Below are positions 9,621 to 21,600 of a stretch of 64,000 nucleotides of DNA, one piece after another. The DNA comes from Cloeon dipterum (lineage: Eukaryota > Arthropoda > Insecta > Ephemeroptera > Baetidae). The stretch is from contig NC_088789.1 in NCBI RefSeq assembly GCF_949628265.1, forward strand, positions 18,345,883 through 18,409,882, written 5' to 3'. The notes under the pieces were generated by a model. That model made no database searches. It had not been told where the DNA came from and was given only the letters and a program-made list of their open reading frames with translations. The translations under genes and the position numbers were made by a program. Position 1 is the first letter of the stretch, and every line of letters starts with the position of its first letter.

Positions 9621-12600
9621 GCCGCTCGCTGACATTTTAGCACGAAATCTCTCTCTTTCGCTTTTCAAAGAGCTAGCGTAAAATGTCTTACCCTGCTCAT
9701 GTGACAATGACAGATGTGCCTTTTTCCAGATGAGAACGGAAAGGTTGGCATTGTATCGCTTTCCCTCCTGGCTGCAGTGAAAAGTGAATTTTACAATTCA
9801 CCCACTCAATCACCCGAGATTATCGTCACGCGTTAGCTGCCATGACGAGGCCAAATTGGTCTCTGCATGTTTTATTTATTTATTTGCAATACATTCTCGG
9901 ATCTCTGGAAAATCAATCTCGCTGCCTGCGGCAGTGGCGGCCGGCGGCAATAAATTCGCGAGAACGGCTTATTATTTGGTGCCGCCGGGCAGACTAGACG
10001 CTCGAAATTGGCTCTCGCGTTCGCTGCAAAACAATTCAAAGTGACAGAAAACAAAGTTGGCGAGCGAACGCGCGAAGGGAATTATGAATTGCTTTATTGC
10101 CCGGCTGGAAAACAAACAGGATTAGCTGTCGCGCTGAAAATGCAATTAGAATCTGAGCGCCAATGCTCGCCCGCAGGTGGTCGCCGCCGCGCGCCGACTG
10201 CAAGATTTCTCGCCGCTGCACTTGGAAAGTGCAGTGAAAATGAGCGGCGCGCGCGATTTCTTCTCTTCTAGCGTCTCGTCTCTGCTCGCTCGCACAAATA
10301 ATGAAAGCAATGCATCATTTTGACTGCCGCCGCGCACACGCTCGCGCAAATTCATTTATTTTGATCTACAGGCTCTCAGGGAAATACCATAAATCATTGG
10401 TCCAGCGGGCACGCAAGACGTCGGTTACACTTTCGGGCTTTGGTTGCACACTAGAGTGTGCGCGATAAAACAAGAGTACGTGGCCAGAAGTTACTCTCAG
10501 TTATTTGGAAGATGGACTCACAAAATTTTTCTACCTTGCCAATATAAGCATAAACTAAAATATATAAAATGCAAATATTCCTCCTTGATTCACAGTAAAG
10601 TAAGAAAGATTCATGATTTGATGAAATTTTAAATATTCCTATAGATTTAAACTAGAAATCAAATATTTTCTGTGAAACAATTTCGAGCAGTAAGTATAAG
10701 GGAAACAAAGATAATTTTTTTCAATGGTGTAAAAATTTATTTGAACCCTTTTAGAAATTTTGCTGCCAATGCAATGATTTTATTAAATTTACTAAAAAAA
10801 AACTGATAAAAGTTCACATTTGCAGTAATTTTATATAGACAAATTTAAAAATAAGGTGTTATGTGGTCGACCCCGGAGGCTTGCTAAATGCAGAAGTCTG
10901 CCCAACCTGCTGCTCGCGCACGTCGACAGATGTGAACGACTTTGAAAAGTGGCAAATTAAAATAGATTTTCGCAGCAGACCACTAGTATTAGTTTGCAGA
11001 AAAATGAACATAAAACTCTCTGCAGTAGATCACATATTCTTGAAAAGGGATCGAGATGCAATTTTTACAAGACAACAAGGATATTCATGATAAAACAAAG
11101 TCCAATATTTTTCACCATCCCTGGCCTTTAACAAAGGAAAAAGTGAAAATTGCAAATATTTTTGTTTAATTTTCTTTCCTCAAAGTGATAAATAAATCAA
11201 AGCCGATATTCCATCACTGCTCTTTGTGCCGCACGTATTGTGCACCGGTATATATACCAAGCCATAATCTTATTATACATAGGCTGTACACGGAGGGTGC
11301 ACTGTGCACTATCGTGAGGCAGAAGTCTCCAGCAGCGTTTATTCCCACAAACGGCGTCTTGCTGGGGTGAAACCGGGAACTTTCACAATAACAATAATGT
11401 CTGATAGTGAGTCCTTGAACTGATAACAGTATTTACGATTGCTGTTTATTTTTCTTTCTTCGTACATTAGATATAATATATTATATTATGTTTGTTTCTT
11501 TTTAAAGATATCAAAACATCAATAAAATCAAAGCATTAACAACTGATTCAAGTGCAATCCAATCATTATTAAAGGAAAACTCAGTGATCGTTAAAAAACG
11601 GTATTTTTATAAAGGCTGCTCACTTAGGTTTGATGTTGAGAGATTCAAAATTTAAAATAGCCTGTAAAGAGTTGGCATATTCAAGTACCTTTGTTTTCGT
11701 CAGGTTGAAGTACATAAACAGGCCAAGTTCATTTCAGACTGTGCCGATAAATGTTTTGTTATAAAATTGCATCCAAAATGAACATTTCAATAGTTAATGT
11801 GCTTAATCAGTAGCAGCTATTCACTTAAAATTAGGAAGATAAATTTTAAAAGGAATTAAGTTTTATAAATTTTGTTTTGAAATTGAAAGAGCAGCAGCTA
11901 TTAAATCGGATAAAAATTTCCCCACCATCGCACTATAAAAATTCAAAGTAGTAAAATTTCCCATTTTGGTTAAACTTGGTTCATGCACCAAACTTTTACA
12001 AAATGTTAGAGTTCTGTATAAAACTTAACACTCACTTGGCTAAATAATTCAGGCGCTGCAGCAAAAGTGCACAAAAGTGAGGGCTGAATTTGAACCCGGC
12101 AGTAAATAAAAACTGGCTGCAGAGTGCGGCGTGTGCGCATTTTGGTTGTATTTTAGAGCAGCTGTCGACTGTTAACAATTTCCCTGCAGGCGTGTGTCTG
12201 CGAGAGCGATAAAATAAGATGCACTTTTTGTACCTCCAGCAGGGATCGTCATTACGCAGCGAGTGGCAGGCAAAAAATAGTGCGCCCCAGCACCCGGGGT
12301 GAGTTATGTTATGGGAGTTTGCGGCACGATTAGCGCACCTGTGCCAGAGAAACCGTCATCATCGCACCATCACCGCCTGAATATTAATAACCAAGACGCA
12401 CCGAGGCCTGCTGCAAACAAAACACGTCATTTGAGCTGGGGCTCAAAAACACACCCCTGCATGCATGCGTTCAGGTGCATTTGATTCTGCTGCTTGAAGA
12501 GGGTGGTTCCAGCTCACTTTATTCAGTCTTAAGCGAGGAGGGAATTAATTGCGCTTCTCTACTCGGAGCAAAGTGGCAATATGATCTCTATTAAGTTGAT

Positions 12601-14144
12601 TTAAGAGTGCGCAGACGGTAAGGGGAGGTGGAGATGCAAAATTAACCTTTGTGGTAGCTGTTGAGAGTTTTACACTAATTGGTTTGAACTGACTTAATTA
12701 TCTGTAGAAATTCTCCGAACACCGTGTTTAAAAGTTTACTAACTTGATACACCTTAGAAAATATGTTGGGGAATTAATAAAAATATTAATTTTTGAACAA
12801 CAGCTGCGAAATCAAAATTTATGTGTAGCAATAATTTACTTTAGCATTTTAAAATTAAAGCAGCACTCTTTCCTCTAAAAGTGGAGCCTTGAACCTCGAT
12901 CCAAGAAAATTCTACGTGGTACATATTGTTTGCTCCCCTTTTGTCAATAGAGAAGAGAAGCACTGCTATACATAGTGATTTTTGCGAAGTTGGTATATTG
13001 TTTCACGCCAGCTTAACTTGAACTTGATGGACGACTCGCAATCTTGATTTGGCAGGTCACTTACATGAATTGGCAATGACAGTAAGAACTTTCCAGGAAG
13101 CTTGTTGTTGTGGTTAGAATAGAAGACTCCCATACCAAGAAAAAAATATTTAAGGGACATACAAACGAAATTTATTTTTATATTGGCAATGCTACAGTCG
13201 CAAAAACATTTATTTAAACATCAGGAAAAACCAGGATAGTTCAGGATCCGTGCAGGTCTTTAAAATATATTATTTATATTATTTTATTATATGATATGTG
13301 AGCTTTTAAAATTCTGGAAGTCCCGCTCTTTCGCTTTTTCGTGGAAATTGCGAATTATTTTCTTCCAGCTCATTAACCTTGGCAGTGCCCAGCTCTTTCT
13401 ATTTTGCTTGTTAAATATTTCTGTGACGTTGCTTCAAAGAACCGCCTTTTGCTCCGCATTCTCCGTTGAAAAAGCAAGCAACCCCTCTAACAAGCCCTCA
13501 TTTCCTTGGGCAGGGAGGGCGAAATCCTTAATGACGGCCTGTTTGCCTTTTCTTTTGACACTTTTCAAACCTAATTCTTACACTGGATGATCTCGCCATG
13601 AAATCTTGAATGAATTTCTAAACTACAAAGCACCCTTTCCACTAGTGAAAGCTCCCCTAGCCTTTTAAAAATCCAGCCTCCCTTCCGTATTCAAATTATG
13701 TGAGCGTGCATGTGTATTCCAGTAATGATGGATTCAATTTTTCCATGTTTGCCAAGGGAATATGTCATTACGCTAGGAGCAAACTCCAATTTCTGCGAGC
13801 AAATAGCCGCGAGGAGTATATCCATATGTGATTTTTTTTCTTTGACTACATTTATAGATTGGAGCAGCAGCCACACATGTGTTTGTGTGCGAGTCGATTG
13901 GAAAAGGAAAAGATGCAGACTTCATTTGTTTGCTTTGAAGGAAAAAGTTTTATTTGCCGAGTGAGCAGGACTTACAGCAGCAATGTGGGATTTTACACTC
14001 GATCGAGCGCAAAACCGAATTTATAAAAGAGTGGAGGACCGATTTTCGGGCTACTTATCTTCAAAGGAATTTCTACTGCTGTGCAAAACGTGTTGAGTTT
14101 CCGGTTAGTTCTTCTTCTGCATTTTTCCCTTCGTGAACTACAAC
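9621..14144. other. 4.5-kb intergenic region between OBP 6 and the - strand OBP
   Basis: No exon was recognised on either strand. A GC-rich, CpG-containing patch at about 9900-10350 has open frames on both strands but no family signature; it could be regulatory. The rest is AT-rich, with moderate GC around 12060-12480. A TTTATT at 13949-13954 would read as AATAAA on the - strand, about 190 bp past the stop of the next gene. Confidence 0.4.
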
Positions 14145-14868
14145 TCATTTCAGTGAGAAGGGCAGATTTATCACAAATTTTATTATTACCCGGGAGGCAA
14201 TGTCTCTGGCACAGGTGAACATTTTAGCTGCAGTCGCACATGGGCATGCTTCGGCTGCAACAAATATTTATACGTGAACCATTGATTATTTTTATTCATC
14301 TTACAAATATTTTTGCAATCCTTCAAAATAATTCCGGTCATTTCTTTCTCTTCAGGGTGTTCTTTCAGAAAGTCATTCGTCATGGTAGTGAGTGTTGAAT
14401 CGACAAGTTTGTCATCTTTATACTGAAACGTTTGTTTTAAATCTTGGTTTGGAAAGCTTCCCCATAAGTGCCTACCACTCCAATGAATTCACCGACGCAT
14501 TTCAGCAGACACTTTGCAAAAATCATACCATAATTTAATAATAGTATATTACTTTGCTATGACGGAAGTTAATACCTTAGTTCCATTTGAATACTGAGCA
14601 AAATCTTTATCAAACGCAAGGTCCGCTAAAACGATAAAGTGTTAATAAAAAAATCACACCTTTCTATCAAGCACCTGGTGGCAACTTCATATCCGCCACA
14701 CACTGCTTGATTCCAGCCTCAATTTTCTTCATGCACTCTTCCTAATGGTTAGAAAGGAAATAAAATAGAAAGTGCAAGATGCGCGAATTTTCTTACCCCG
14801 GCCAGTGCAGAGGAGGTGAGCGCCAAAACTAGGGCGAGAACTGATCCGAGTGCGAATTTGTTCATCAT
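14145..14868 (-). CDS. Odorant-binding protein with two extra cysteines (OBP 7)
   Basis: Six exons on the - strand, in coding order: 14868-14797, 14741-14675, 14625-14576, 14511-14476, 14422-14305, 14254-14145; predicted 150 aa. The signal peptide is MMNKFALGSVLALVLALTSSALA; the second Met (14865) is an equally good start. Intron phases match the + strand array. Core cysteines are C38, C64 and C68 (CLLKC), C111, C120 and C129 (CATAAKMFTC). Two further cysteines, C27 near the mature N-terminus and C118 just before C5, could form a fourth disulfide. The 21-residue tail after C6 is basic and hydrophobic, unlike the other copies. The exon 4 acceptor (GCAAAG) is weak. Opposite orientation and 4.6 kb of separation suggest an inverted duplicate of the array. 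Confidence 0.87.
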
Positions 14869-14909
14869 GACTGGTTTTGGTAGCTGTCAAGTTTCGGTCT
14901 CAAAACCAA

Positions 14910-14946
14910 AAGTGAGAAAAATCGTGAAGTGACAGGTGACTTTATA
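14910..14946 (-). promoter_or_regulatory. Core promoter of the - strand OBP
   Basis: Read on the - strand, TATAAAG (14946-14940) is followed by a TCACTT initiator-like site (14915-14910). The presumed +1 is at 14913, 33 bases from the TATA start, giving a leader of about 45 nt. Confidence 0.55.
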
Positions 14947-17900
14947 CCATCACGCAAATTGCAGCTAAAAATTGCATTCATTTTCAAATTGCAGGAAACG
15001 CAACGAAATCTGTTCAAAATTGCTGAACAAGGTCGTTGCCAAAGCGTACTCAGAATAAAAAAAAATTACGCAAAACCATTTGCTTTTCACGAGCCAGTCG
15101 CGTTTTATCTTTCAATTCACAATGGGCAGGGGAAATTGCCGGAATGAGTAGAGGACGCGCTCTATGGTCGGAAATATCAAAGTGAGTGTTCGAACTCACC
15201 GCTGTAGTGGCGCGACTCTCCAGTCTTATGCAACCCCCGTGACGTGCGCGTTTCACGGCGCAGTATTCTCTAGATCAAAAGGCTCAGTAGGGAGCTGGGG
15301 TTTATTAAGTTACCATTTCCTTTTCTTTTCATTTATCCTGAATTATTTTTACAGTTTTAGCTATCGTATAAAAATTTTTATTTGCAGCTTATTTAAAATA
15401 TAAAAATTATATATTTTTATCAGTCTTAAGAGTTTGGGAATTTCCGTTCTTTGCCTTTACTAATAGTACATTAAGCACGGCTCTAAAAATTTATTTGGTT
15501 AGTGTGCTATATATTAAAAATCGTGTTCAAATCCATTATCTGATTAACAAAATTAATGCTTTTTTTAAGAAAACAGCGTTTGAAATGTCTCCTGCTGTTC
15601 AAAATTCAATATGACATCGGCGTATTTATAAAGAGACCTCTATGTAGGAGACTGAAAAAATATTCCAAATGGTTTGTTGTTCAACAGAATCATTTTGCCA
15701 AAATGATGAGTATTTTGGCTAATAGAGATTTTAAGATTCCAATAACCTTTAGTTTGAAATGTTTTGCTGCCTGTTCCGTATGTTCAGATTTTGGCCTGTT
15801 ATTGTTAGGTAAATAAAAGCCACCAAATATGAATTTCATAATTTTGTCTCTGATTTACACTTTTAGTTTTAAATTGAATTCATTCACTCATTTTGTTATT
15901 TGAACAAGTAAAAGATATGGGATCATCAAATTTTACACAATGTTTGCTGTTGCGGATGAACTAATTGTTAGATCGAATCAGAACCTTGATAGGCATGAGC
16001 TCTGCATATCAATGAATCCCGGTATTAATCAATTAAATGAACAAGACATTAATATTCAACAAACTGCAACTGATACAAGGTTTCGAGGCGCAGAATGTGT
16101 TGATATCGCGCGCAATTAGGTTGCAAAATCGATTCTTGCAAATAATAAGATATCGTCTTTCTGTGTTCAATATTTCCTGCATCAATACGAACTGATAGAG
16201 TGTGAAAGAATCACAACGCAAAAGCAAACACACACACGGTGTTAGGTATAAACACGTTGCACACGCATCGCAAAATCACTCAGCGATGCGACTCGCGTGC
16301 CCAAACACTGCGCGCTCGGAGATGATGCAGCGCAGGGCCAAAAAGAAAAGTGCAAAATGTGAACCGAATACCATTATCCTGCAGCAGGAGCTTATGGTAT
16401 GGTCATGGCAAAAAAAAATGTAATTAACTGTGCTACCGCGAAAACAGTTAGTAATCAAAACTGGCCGTGGCTGACCACTTTAGATTCTAGCGCTGATCAA
16501 ACACGAGTACGTTGGCACTACCTTTCGTTTGCCGACGCCGCCTGCATGCAAAGTCGGCCGCGGGGCCCGCAATTACGGACCAATTTGGTGGTGCATGCGA
16601 TTTTGTTTTGCCTCTGGCTAACAGCGATTTGCGAGTGAGAATGAATTTTAAGTGTGCCGTCGCGAGGATGAGTCACGCGACAAGTTGGCTCGCAAGTGAA
16701 CTAGTTAATCGCAAAATTGGAGCCGCGCTCTTGTCACCAACGCAGGGTCAGTTTATTTTTAAATCGGTTTGGTTTGGTGTGACTCCTTAAGTTTCGGCAC
16801 ACTATTTGTAAACAATCGTCGATGAAATGAAAGCTACTTGATCAAAAAATAAAAGTCCAACACTTTTAAAGTGTTAAAATAAAACTGTGTTCGTCAGATT
16901 CATAGATTCTGTACACATATTAGCTTTGAATTTGTTAGGTCGATATTTATATAGCACGAACTTTTTTTATGGAAAAATAACACTATATAGAAAAGACTTT
17001 CGAAGTTTAATTTAAAGAAAAGAAATAAATTTCCTTTTTTTAGCTTTCAAAATTTGTATAATTTGTATTAAAAGTATTAAAAAACAAATAAAACCTGCAT
17101 TGTTTTAAACGCTCCTCAATTGCTATTGTTCTCGATCTTTATGCTATTTTTACTTTTCGTATCAAAGAAAAATGCCAACAGAATTTTTGTTTTCCGTCGA
17201 ATATGTTTTGACGCGCTAAGGTTAGTTTTTTCCGCTTCAAATTGCGTCATTTGAAGATAACAAGAAATTATTTTGCTAAACAACTTCAGGAGCTAAATAC
17301 GTATGACCAATTTTATAGGGTCTTCAGCTAAAATATAAATTCTTCTGATTTGTAATTCGATAAAACTACCTCTTCACTGTAGAACCAGGTTTTTAGACCC
17401 CACACCGCTCTCGCAGTTGGGATTTTCCCCGGCAATTATTATTTTCTGGTGCTGATCCACGTGCACTGGGGAATTCTGGTCAAAGCGCAGACTGACTCGC
17501 ACAATCAGCATCATTCGTCTTCTTTTAAGAGTTGGCCAATTGGAGTGATGGCGATGAACTCGCTCTTAAATACGATTCCGTCTATGCAGGTGCCATTTAA
17601 AAAGACTCTGATGACGTCATTTATTTCTTCTATCATGAGCGTGGCTAATATGCATATACGTGCAAAACTATGCTTGATAAAATGCAAGTTAAATGAGATA
17701 ATCATTTTGACCTGGCATAGCTCATAGACAGCAATTGTCTTTCAGTGGCGTCATCAGCAATCCACGGACGTGTTCTTATTCTCTTTCATTTTCCATTATT
17801 TAGTGCATTTTGGGAGAGGAGAAATATATATACTGTTCAAATAAATGTTTTGGAATCTCCAAACAAGCATTTCCTATTTGTTTAAAACACAATTCATTTC

Positions 17901-18567
17901 TTGCAAGTGCGTTATTCACATTTTGAGAATGAGTAAGATATACTAAAAAATAAAGGCTAATCTTAAGCAAATAATTAGTTAATGAAATTTAGGTCATATG
18001 AAATGCTTTCTTTTGACCTTATCTCTGACATGATTTACTGACAATTGACAATGTTTTCAATTTTCAATGATGGATTGCTAAATTTTGACAAAAAGGGAAA
18101 ATTATCCGCTATTTTAAATCTGTTAACACGCGACATAAATTCCGCAAAGTTGATATAAGATAAGGGAACTAATGATACATCGTTTCGCATTTTAGTGCTG
18201 ACTCGCGAAAATTAGCGAAATAGGTCAGACAGCGACAAGCAGCGAAAACGGATATCCGTCCACCATGTGGGAATGAAACAGTCATAAATTTGCACATTTT
18301 TGTGCTGATAGAAACTGCATTCCAATATATCATTGCACACTAAATTTTCTAAGATTTTAACTGCATTTGTCGTCTCATAACGGACAAATGGTGGCCACAC
18401 CTTGATTATTTTAAATTTAAATATTTTCGTTGGATCCGCCACTGCAGACACTTGCGGCGCGTGGCAATTACGGACGGCAGGGTCAGACTGCTGGGCGCTG
18501 TGACTCGCGTCCACGTCTGAGTGACTGATTGTGAGTGAGACTGAGGCGTGCGAGAGAGACAAACCGG
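14947..18567. other. 3.6-kb intergenic region before the GH16 gene
   Basis: No gene was recognised. The sequence is mostly AT-rich, with a moderately GC-rich stretch at about 16200-16790 that includes GGCCGCGGGGCCCG at 16556-16569. Open frames there overlap on both strands and lack family features. The last 150 bp before 18567 are GC-richer and likely promoter-proximal. Confidence 0.4.
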
Positions 18568-18573
18568 TCAGTT
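18568..18573 (+). promoter_or_regulatory. Initiator-like site of the GH16 gene
   Basis: TCAGTT with presumed +1 A at 18570 and no TATA at the expected distance. From here the first ATG downstream is the chosen start at 18693, giving a 123-nt leader. Confidence 0.35.
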
Positions 18574-18692
18574 TATTTCTCCTGCTCTCGGCTCTCTCGC
18601 ACTGGCGCTGCATCCTCCGTAGTGGCGGGCAACACCGCCGTCAGGTGTATATCAGCAGGCCGCGGCGAAGGTGGCTTCCTCAGTCCTTCACC

Positions 18693-21600
18693 ATGCTCCC
18701 TCGAAGATTCAGCTACCTGCTGCTGCTGCTGCTCGTGGCCGCCTCCGAAGCCTTGCCCAGCATCTCCAACTGGAGCAACATCTCGTCGGCGCCGTCCTTC
18801 AGGAAGCTGAAGCCACACTTTGACGATCTCTACCACGACAAGCCGCTGGAGGAGCTCATCTGGGAGGAAAACTTTGACGAACTCGACCCCAACGTGTGGG
18901 AACACATGATCACCGCTTGGAGAGGCGGCAACAAAGAGTTCCAGTATTACAGGGACGACCGGAGAAACAGGTAAATTGCATTAATTTTAGGTTAGATGCT
19001 TTCAAAATAACGACTTTAAAGAATGAAGCGGGGTGTTTGAAATAAATAAATGAACGTGTTTATAACTGCAAAGTATTAAGAGCCATAGATTTTAATATAT
19101 TTTTACTTCAAGCTGTTAATCCAGCAAAGGTTTTTTCGTTTAAAGTATACACAATGTGAGAGGGGTATAATTGGATTTTTTGGTGATCCAATTGGTCAGT
19201 TTTCTATTTTTTAATGGATCAGTTCTTTAGCACGTTTAAAATATAATTCACTACAATTATGTACTTCAGAGCCATAATTATATGATCCTATTGCAATATA
19301 TTGCCTTAGTAATATTTTTAGCTTATTGAGATCCTCAAATATTTAGATCCATTAAAACCATGCTTGGAGTTATTTACGATAGAAAGATATTTGTGTAAAA
19401 AACTACCATCTCTAATCTTTCCCAGGAAATGGACGAGTTGTTTTGCTTGAACATTGATTTTTAAACATCCAAGGATAAGGAAGGAACAATATTCTTATCT
19501 GATTATATGTCGTCAAGAATACCAATATTCAGTGCGCAATTATTAGCAAATATAATACTTTTTATTAAGCCATCGTAATTGTATCGCAACGGATATACAA
19601 ACAATTTAAATATCTTCGAGTTTTATTTTAGAAGAATATTTTTTCTTCTAAAAAGAATAGGTATAAAAATTAATTAAATTAGTTCAAATAAGATATCAGT
19701 GGATGGAAATTGATGTGGTTGAATATTTTATCAAAATCAACCACAAAAAGTGCATGCGTATTTCGCTGGTGTCGGACCGCGAACAGCTGAACGATGGTAA
19801 AAATAGCAAGTCGGCTGCTCAACAACTGCTGATCAAAAGTGAAAGACCTTGGCATTGGGCGCACAGTGACCTTCCATCCAGCAAAGTGATGTGAGCCTCT
19901 ATTTAAAACAAACGCCCATCATTTCTCAGTCAGCGGCTCAACTCGCGCTCTCGGCCATTGACCAAAAGTCCTCTATACTCTTAGCACACTGATCATCCTC
20001 GAGCACGATCTTCTAATAACATTCGCAGTCGTGCCTAATCTCGTGATGATATTTTCCACTCCACTTTGAATCCATATCCGTGATGATAAACAATAATGAG
20101 CAAACCCTGTGAATGCAGCAAGATCTCGGCACGATTTTTTTTTAGCACAGAGGAAATAATCTCGTCCGGATTCTGCCTCAGTATATACACGAAATTCCTA
20201 TCTGATTTTTAAATAATTTTTCGCGTGCCTTTGTTACTCAATCGTGCCAGGTGCACCATCATGGATTATTGCCGTTGAACATGGTCATGCAAAATTCACG
20301 TCAGACGTATAAAGGGAGCAATTTCTCTTTCCACTTTCTTCAAAAGAGTTGAATCCACTTTTATAACTTAAAATAAAAATAACATGTTAATTCAAATAGG
20401 GAAAAACCAAGATGTTAAAATTTTGTGCATAGAAAATAATAACAAAATTGACCCAGCATTATTCTCACTGCATAATTATATTTTATTATTGTTAAACTTT
20501 GCTGTAGAATCTTAGAAAAAATTTTCATATCATACAATTAATTATTTTTCCTTTTAAACATTGAACAAATTTTCTCCTATTCCGTAAATTCCTTTCCGGA
20601 TTAAATTTGAAGTTTAGCTTTACTTTCACAATATTGTAATGCTAAAGAGTTTACTTTTTGTATATATTTCCAAATAAAATAAAACCAGCGGCATTTTAGG
20701 ACCAAACATGGAAACCGCAGGTGATAAGCACGGAAGCTTATCTGAAGGACAAGGTCTCGTGGATGTTGCCGTTCGTATTAGGCAGCACGAGCCGATTCAA
20801 AGGAAGCTGGATACGCGCGAATAGGCCGCAAACCGAGAAGAAACGGCATAAGCCGCAAGTTGTGAACAAACAGTGAACCATTGAAATCCTCTCTCGTAAT
20901 CCATCCTGTTTGCGCCGTAGCTTTGCTTAACAGAAAGAAAGAAATTAAATTCCTGCAATAAACACACATCACGTCGCGTCGTCGCCACCGATTTGCATAA
21001 ATCAGTGAAAGCAAAGCCGCGTGCAGTAAAATTCTATTTGAAAAGGCTAATTATCGGCGCTGCACTTTCTAGCGCCGTGTGCGCCGACGAGTGCACGCGC
21101 GCGCGCCTTTGATTGATCGCAGAACGAATGTGTCTGCGGCCTGGCTGACTGACTGACTGAACAAACAACATTACACTCGCGACGCCAAACAAGCGTTCAA
21201 CTCGCTCGATCGCATCTTTCTTTTCTTCCTGTCGCTTTGCTCCTCTCTCGTCACATTCAACTTTTTAATTTGAATAATAATAAAAAAAAAGAAAACGAAG
21301 CAAGATGAAAGTGACCAAGTGACCTGCTAGAAAAGTTTAGAGTCATATCAGTTCTTTGCCTCCCGGATCAAAATCTAAAAAGTGTGCCAGATGCGTGTGA
21401 GATGCTTGAAATTTTTAAACCTATCAACAGTCTTTTATATTACTTTCCCTCTGGGACGAATAAATTAGGCTCTTATGTTAAGGCATCAATTTGAGTTTTT
21501 CCTGGGGAAATAAATTCATTGATTTAAAAAAATCGTGCCCCTAATTTGCTTTATATCTTTAATTTAAGTAGAGTTTGAATATTATTAATGCGCATATTTC

